Positions 60,994 through 64,000 of a DNA stretch of 64,000 bases are shown here, piece after piece. The DNA is from Paenibacillus brevis (GTDB lineage Bacteria; Bacillota; Bacilli; Paenibacillales; Paenibacillaceae). The position numbers were made by a program, and so were the translations under genes. Every line of letters starts with the position of its first letter. The first letter of the stretch is position 1. The DNA is taken from positions 1 through 64,000 of the forward strand of contig NZ_JAHLQJ010000007.1 of assembly GCF_018919145.1 (NCBI RefSeq), in the 5' to 3' direction. Below the pieces are notes generated by a model that searched no databases, had not been told where the DNA came from, and saw only the letters and a list, made by a program, of their open reading frames with translations.

Positions 60994-61803
60994 TTATTCG
61001 GCCTTCGCCTTCAGCAAAGGCTGGTACATCATCAAGGCCTGATTGCTTGTAATGAATTCATCCGCAAGCAGTTCGCCATCCGGATTGAATTTTTTCCTGT
61101 AGATGGAATTGGTTCGAACGTATCCGCCCCAATACTCTTGGGATATTCGATGATCTCGTTCATACACTTTAAAATAGTGGGCTGGCTCACTCGTTGTCCG
61201 CCATTCTCCATGCAAAGATTCCTCGTCCATATAAACGAGCAATTGGTAGGATTGATCCGTGGGATTATAGATTTGTAGATCCAAATAATTATAAGAACAG
61301 GTAGCTCCGCTTCCGAAAGGCTGAGTTCGATTCGCATCCGGAAATACATCGTAACTATGACGGTGCCGCTCGGTCACGATTAACGGAGTATGGAGTGTGA
61401 TCCAATAGATCAAATTGGATAGCTGGCACAGCCCTCCGCCAATTCCGGGTTTGAAGGTGCCATAGTAAAGAACCATGCCTTCCACATAGCCTTTTCGCTT
61501 GGTAGGATTGCCGATCCGTTTCCAATAAGAAAAGGTTTCCCCCGGAGCAATCATAATCTGATGGAGACAGGGAATTGCGATTTGCAAATTTTTGATCTTA
61601 TTGTGCTGGAGCCACATATCCACATTTTTCAACTTTCGAAGAAGCGGGGTAGCATGACTTGCAGCCGAATGAGGCAGATGATCGTCGAGAATGCAGTTTG
61701 CGAATGTTACATTTCCGAAATACCATTTCATATACCGCTTAAGCTTGAAATAATGGGAACCCGCCTTGATTCTGAGTCTGGATCTCTTCTTCGGCTTCAT
61801 CAT
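60994..61803 (-). CDS. VanW-family protein
   Basis: A 269-aa protein with the VanW core: APGETFSYWKRIGNPTKRKG, FKPGIGGGLCQLSNLIYW and ERHRHSYDVFPDANRTQPFG. VanW is a side gene of some vancomycin clusters with unclear function; no van genes are adjacent. AGGAGGGG precedes the double ATG. There is no signal peptide. Confidence 0.85.
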   Translation of the reverse strand: MMKPKKRSRLRIKAGSHYFKLKRYMKWYFGNVTFANCILDDHLPHSAASHATPLLRKLKNVDMWLQHNKIKNLQIAIPCLHQIMIAPGETFSYWKRIGNPTKRKGYVEGMVLYYGTFKPGIGGGLCQLSNLIYWITLHTPLIVTERHRHSYDVFPDANRTQPFGSGATCSYNYLDLQIYNPTDQSYQLLVYMDEESLHGEWRTTSEPAHYFKVYERDHRISQEYWGGYVRTNSIYRKKFNPDGELLADEFITSNQALMMYQPLLKAKAE

Positions 61804-61823
61804 TCCCCTCCTTCTAACCGAGC

Positions 61824-62327
61824 TTATTCAAACGTTTTTCCCATATAGAACTCGTCGATATATCTTCCTTCAATATATAACGATTTTTTCTTGGTGCCTT
61901 CAATTTCAAATCCCATTTTCTTATATAAAGAAACGGCCGTTTCATTATGAGACATCACGGTTAGTTCAAGTCTTTTTAACTCGGTGTTTTCCCGCCATTC
62001 ATCCAGAGCTTGAAATAAACGGGTACCCACCCCTTGTCCTTGATAAGCGGCCAGGATTCCTGCAACAATATATCCGACATGCTTGATTCGCCTCGCCTTC
62101 CCCCCATCCACTAAGAGATATCCGACAAGCAGATCATCGTGTTCTGCAATCAGGATTGTTGAATTATCGGAAGCAACGAACGACTGTATAAATTTTCTGT
62201 GATGCTCAAGGGACGTGTTTCTTTCTCCCGGTTCATACAGCATAAACTTCGTCTCTTGATCCAGCTTATGGCACAGAGCCAGGTGCCTTTCTGCATCTTC
62301 TCCCCTTATTTCTCTTATAGATACCAT
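61824..62327 (-). CDS. GNAT-family acetyltransferase
   Basis: A 167-aa protein with GYIVAGILAAYQGQGVGTRL for acetyl-CoA and RLELTVMSHNETAVSLYKKM, GFEIEGTKKKSLYIEG near the end, as in the RimI-like, spermidine-type group. It is 20 bases upstream of VanW in the same direction. The substrate is unknown. Confidence 0.83.
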   Translation of the reverse strand: MVSIREIRGEDAERHLALCHKLDQETKFMLYEPGERNTSLEHHRKFIQSFVASDNSTILIAEHDDLLVGYLLVDGGKARRIKHVGYIVAGILAAYQGQGVGTRLFQALDEWRENTELKRLELTVMSHNETAVSLYKKMGFEIEGTKKKSLYIEGRYIDEFYMGKTFE

Positions 62328-62409
62328 TGGATTCCCCTTCTTCAGTTCCTAGATTCATTCCATAATTATACATCTTGATGCCGAAAACATCATTACCTAT
62401 ATTCTATCG

Positions 62410-62453
62410 AAAAAAAGGCGGCCTGCTCCGATAGATTACCGAAGCAGGCCGCC
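62410..62453 (-). terminator. Intrinsic terminator after the GH76 gene
   Basis: On the minus strand GGCGGCCTGCTTCGG and CCGGAGCAGGCCGCC-type arms form a 14-bp GC-rich stem, followed by TTTTTTT. It lies 33 bases after the stop at 62486. Confidence 0.88.
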
Positions 62454-62485
62454 GCCCATAACATGATATGATTACTCGATTATGT

Positions 62486-63535
62486 TCACGCTTGCTGTAG
62501 TGCCAATCCTTGCTTCTCCAGCTCCGCCAACCGTTCAAGAAGCATAACCCCGCTAAGCTGCGAGCTTAGCGACACGACTCCTGCAGGTGCTTGGCTCCAA
62601 TCGGTGCCGAACAGCGGCCGTTCGCTTCGAGCCACTTCCCACAAACGGTTCGCGTTATGCACCAATAGCGATGCTGCAGTCTGCCCACGTTCGCCGACAC
62701 AGAAACACAGTTCTGCCAGATACCGTACCAGGATGCCTTTGAACAAGCCCCCGTCGCCATCCTCCTCATCCGGAAGCAGCCCATCCGCTCCAGTTAACTC
62801 GGCTTCCGTCGCTCCAGCCGTGCGAAGCGCATCGTCCAGATAAGCAGCATCGCCAGTCGTCCGATACAGCTCCACGCCCGCACCGATGAATACACCTTGG
62901 CAATAGGTGAATTTCCAATCCTTATCGATCTGCCCGTCCCCGTTCCGGTTCATGCCGTCCCAGACAAAGCCGGTCTCGGGATCGATCAGATTGCGCTTCT
63001 GCCAATCATAGATGCGCAGGGCCCAATCAAGATCATCGCGGTCTCCAAAGCTCTGATACAGTCTTGCCGCCAGAATGACAGCTGGCGCGTTTGCCGGGGT
63101 ATTTTTATAATCCAATTGCGACTTCTGCCAAGCGATCCCGCCGCCCATATGATCGTTCCATCCCGTCTGGATATCCTTCCATAGCAGCAGAGCCGTGTCT
63201 TTATAGACTGTGTTTCCGGTCGCATGGTATGCCCTTAGCCAAGCGAGCGCCATCCATTCCATGTCATCATAAAGCTCGTTCGGGTACACGCCGCCATTGC
63301 GATGCAAGATGCCCCTGTGCAATTCGGCAAGCGTCTCTGCATATGTCTCCTTGCCGGATCTCAATAATCCGTCCACCAGAGCATCCGCTGCATGAGCCAT
63401 CCACCAATAATGAAAAATCGTATTGCACTCGCCGTTCGGGCAAGGTGTCTCAATGTTGTACATCGCGATCTCCGGATTCCAAAAATGCTGCCGGAGCGCT
63501 TCCTGAGCCAGTTCTGCGCGGTCAGACCACAGCAT
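62486..63535 (-). CDS. Intracellular GH76 family glycoside hydrolase (alpha-1,6-mannanase-like)
   Basis: A 349-aa alpha/alpha barrel. The catalytic Asp pair is in NELYDDMEWMALAWLRAYH. Other family text: NTIFHYWWMAHAADALVDG, MGGGIAWQKSQLDYKN, WKFTYCQGVFIGAGVELY. GH76 enzymes cut alpha-1,6-mannan. There is no signal peptide, so it probably works on oligosaccharides brought in by the ABC transporter whose permease lies 74 bases upstream. GAGGAGGAG precedes the ATG. Confidence 0.85.
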   Translation of the reverse strand: MLWSDRAELAQEALRQHFWNPEIAMYNIETPCPNGECNTIFHYWWMAHAADALVDGLLRSGKETYAETLAELHRGILHRNGGVYPNELYDDMEWMALAWLRAYHATGNTVYKDTALLLWKDIQTGWNDHMGGGIAWQKSQLDYKNTPANAPAVILAARLYQSFGDRDDLDWALRIYDWQKRNLIDPETGFVWDGMNRNGDGQIDKDWKFTYCQGVFIGAGVELYRTTGDAAYLDDALRTAGATEAELTGADGLLPDEEDGDGGLFKGILVRYLAELCFCVGERGQTAASLLVHNANRLWEVARSERPLFGTDWSQAPAGVVSLSSQLSGVMLLERLAELEKQGLALQQA

Positions 63536-63609
63536 GTTCTACTCCTCCTCTTTCTCTAGACCAAGCCTTACAGTCCGTTTATTTTGTCCAGATTCAAATA
63601 GTTACAAGA

Positions 63610-64000
63610 CTAACCCTTGATGCCGCTAAATGCGATGCCCTGCACGAAGTATTTCTGCAGCAGCAGGAACAAGATCAAGATCGGCAAAATCGCAATTAGC
63701 GCGCCTGCCATCATCGGTCCGTAATCCGTCTGATTGTTATAGGTAAATGCCTGTAGTCCCATCTGAATCGTCGCTTTATTCGGATCGTTCAGGACGATCA
63801 TCGGCCACAGGAAGCTGTTCCAGCCTGCCTGGAAGGTAAAGATGCTGAGCGTAGCGAGTGCAGGCTTCGTCAGCGGCAGATAGATGTTCCAGAAAATCCG
63901 GAACTCTCCGCAGCCTTCGATCCGGCCCACTTCCATCATGTCGGAAGGCAGCGTCAGGAAGAACTGCCGCATGAAGAATACGGCGAATGTTCCAGCTGCT
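63610..64000 (-). CDS. Carbohydrate ABC transporter permease, MalG type, partial
   Basis: The C-terminal 129 residues are in the window; the N-terminus runs off the right edge in the same frame. The EAA loop that docks the ATPase is EVGRIEGCGEFRIFWNIYLP, followed by LTKPALATLSIFTFQAGWNS. The family end is KYFVQGIAFSGIKG. It likely imports the mannan oligosaccharides used by the GH76 enzyme downstream. Confidence 0.88.
   Translation of the reverse strand, partial: AAGTFAVFFMRQFFLTLPSDMMEVGRIEGCGEFRIFWNIYLPLTKPALATLSIFTFQAGWNSFLWPMIVLNDPNKATIQMGLQAFTYNNQTDYGPMMAGALIAILPILILFLLLQKYFVQGIAFSGIKG

Noticed and set aside
60994-61803. Vancomycin resistance cluster suggested by VanW
   Set aside because: No vanH, vanA/B, vanX or vanRS genes are present; stand-alone VanW proteins are common in Firmicutes.

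Overview
The window looks like a chromosomal segment of a Gram-positive, spore-former-type Firmicute, most likely a Paenibacillus. This is an inference from content: strong AGGAGG ribosome sites with many TTG and GTG starts, a T-box leader, c-di-GMP-I riboswitches, an S-layer-homology (SLH) surface protein, a Bacillus-type chorismate mutase/DAHP synthase fusion, HelD, and many carbohydrate enzymes. No IS element, prophage, CRISPR array, rRNA or tRNA gene was recognised.

Layout. 1-720: a MarR regulator and the start of a SufC-like ABC ATPase, reading leftward from a promoter overlapped by a Fur box and a palindrome. 913-13268: a polymorphic-toxin locus, all on the minus strand. A secreted nine-repeat protein is followed by a 1643-aa wall-type Rhs protein with a variable toxin tail and its immunity gene. 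Behind these lies a string of displaced toxin/immunity cassettes: a HINT-type pretoxin preceded by a decayed copy of the Rhs tip, a HINT remnant, and a colicin E5-like tRNase with its neighbour. 13511-31165: a glucosaminidase, two MMPL transporter units with MarR and TetR regulators, rpiA, a DsbA-like lipoprotein, an MFS pump, helD, an aromatic acid exporter and an AI-2E-family permease. 31339-38745: T-box-controlled DAHP synthase, a lactonase, a LytTR protein, aldose epimerase, NlpC/P60, a J-like membrane protein and a LacI regulator. 38842-44925: cellobiose phosphorylase, an MCP and alpha-galactosidase. 51766-63535: acetyltransferases, a methyltransferase/HD-DinB/DUF4269 operon, AraC, an ECF sigma/anti-sigma pair, a sugar kinase, VanW and a GH76 hydrolase. 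The window ends inside a sugar ABC permease.

The most interesting unit is 45183-50550. A secreted Pro-Pro endopeptidase (PPEP family, HExxH) lies tail-to-tail with a 1302-aa VWA/MucBP/SLH surface protein. That protein's Pro-rich linker just before the SLH anchor carries two candidate Pro-Pro cleavage sites. The protease is preceded by two tandem c-di-GMP-I aptamers: the first is followed by an intrinsic terminator, the second by a hairpin that masks the ribosome site. The surface protein has its own c-di-GMP-I aptamer, whose 3' end is the 5' arm of a terminator. I read this as a circuit in which c-di-GMP shuts off the release protease and turns on the adhesin. It parallels the PPEP-1/CD2831 logic of Clostridioides difficile and the PPEP-2/VMSP pair of P. 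alvei, but uses only class-I switches and doubles the brake on the protease. Base pairings were checked by eye only.
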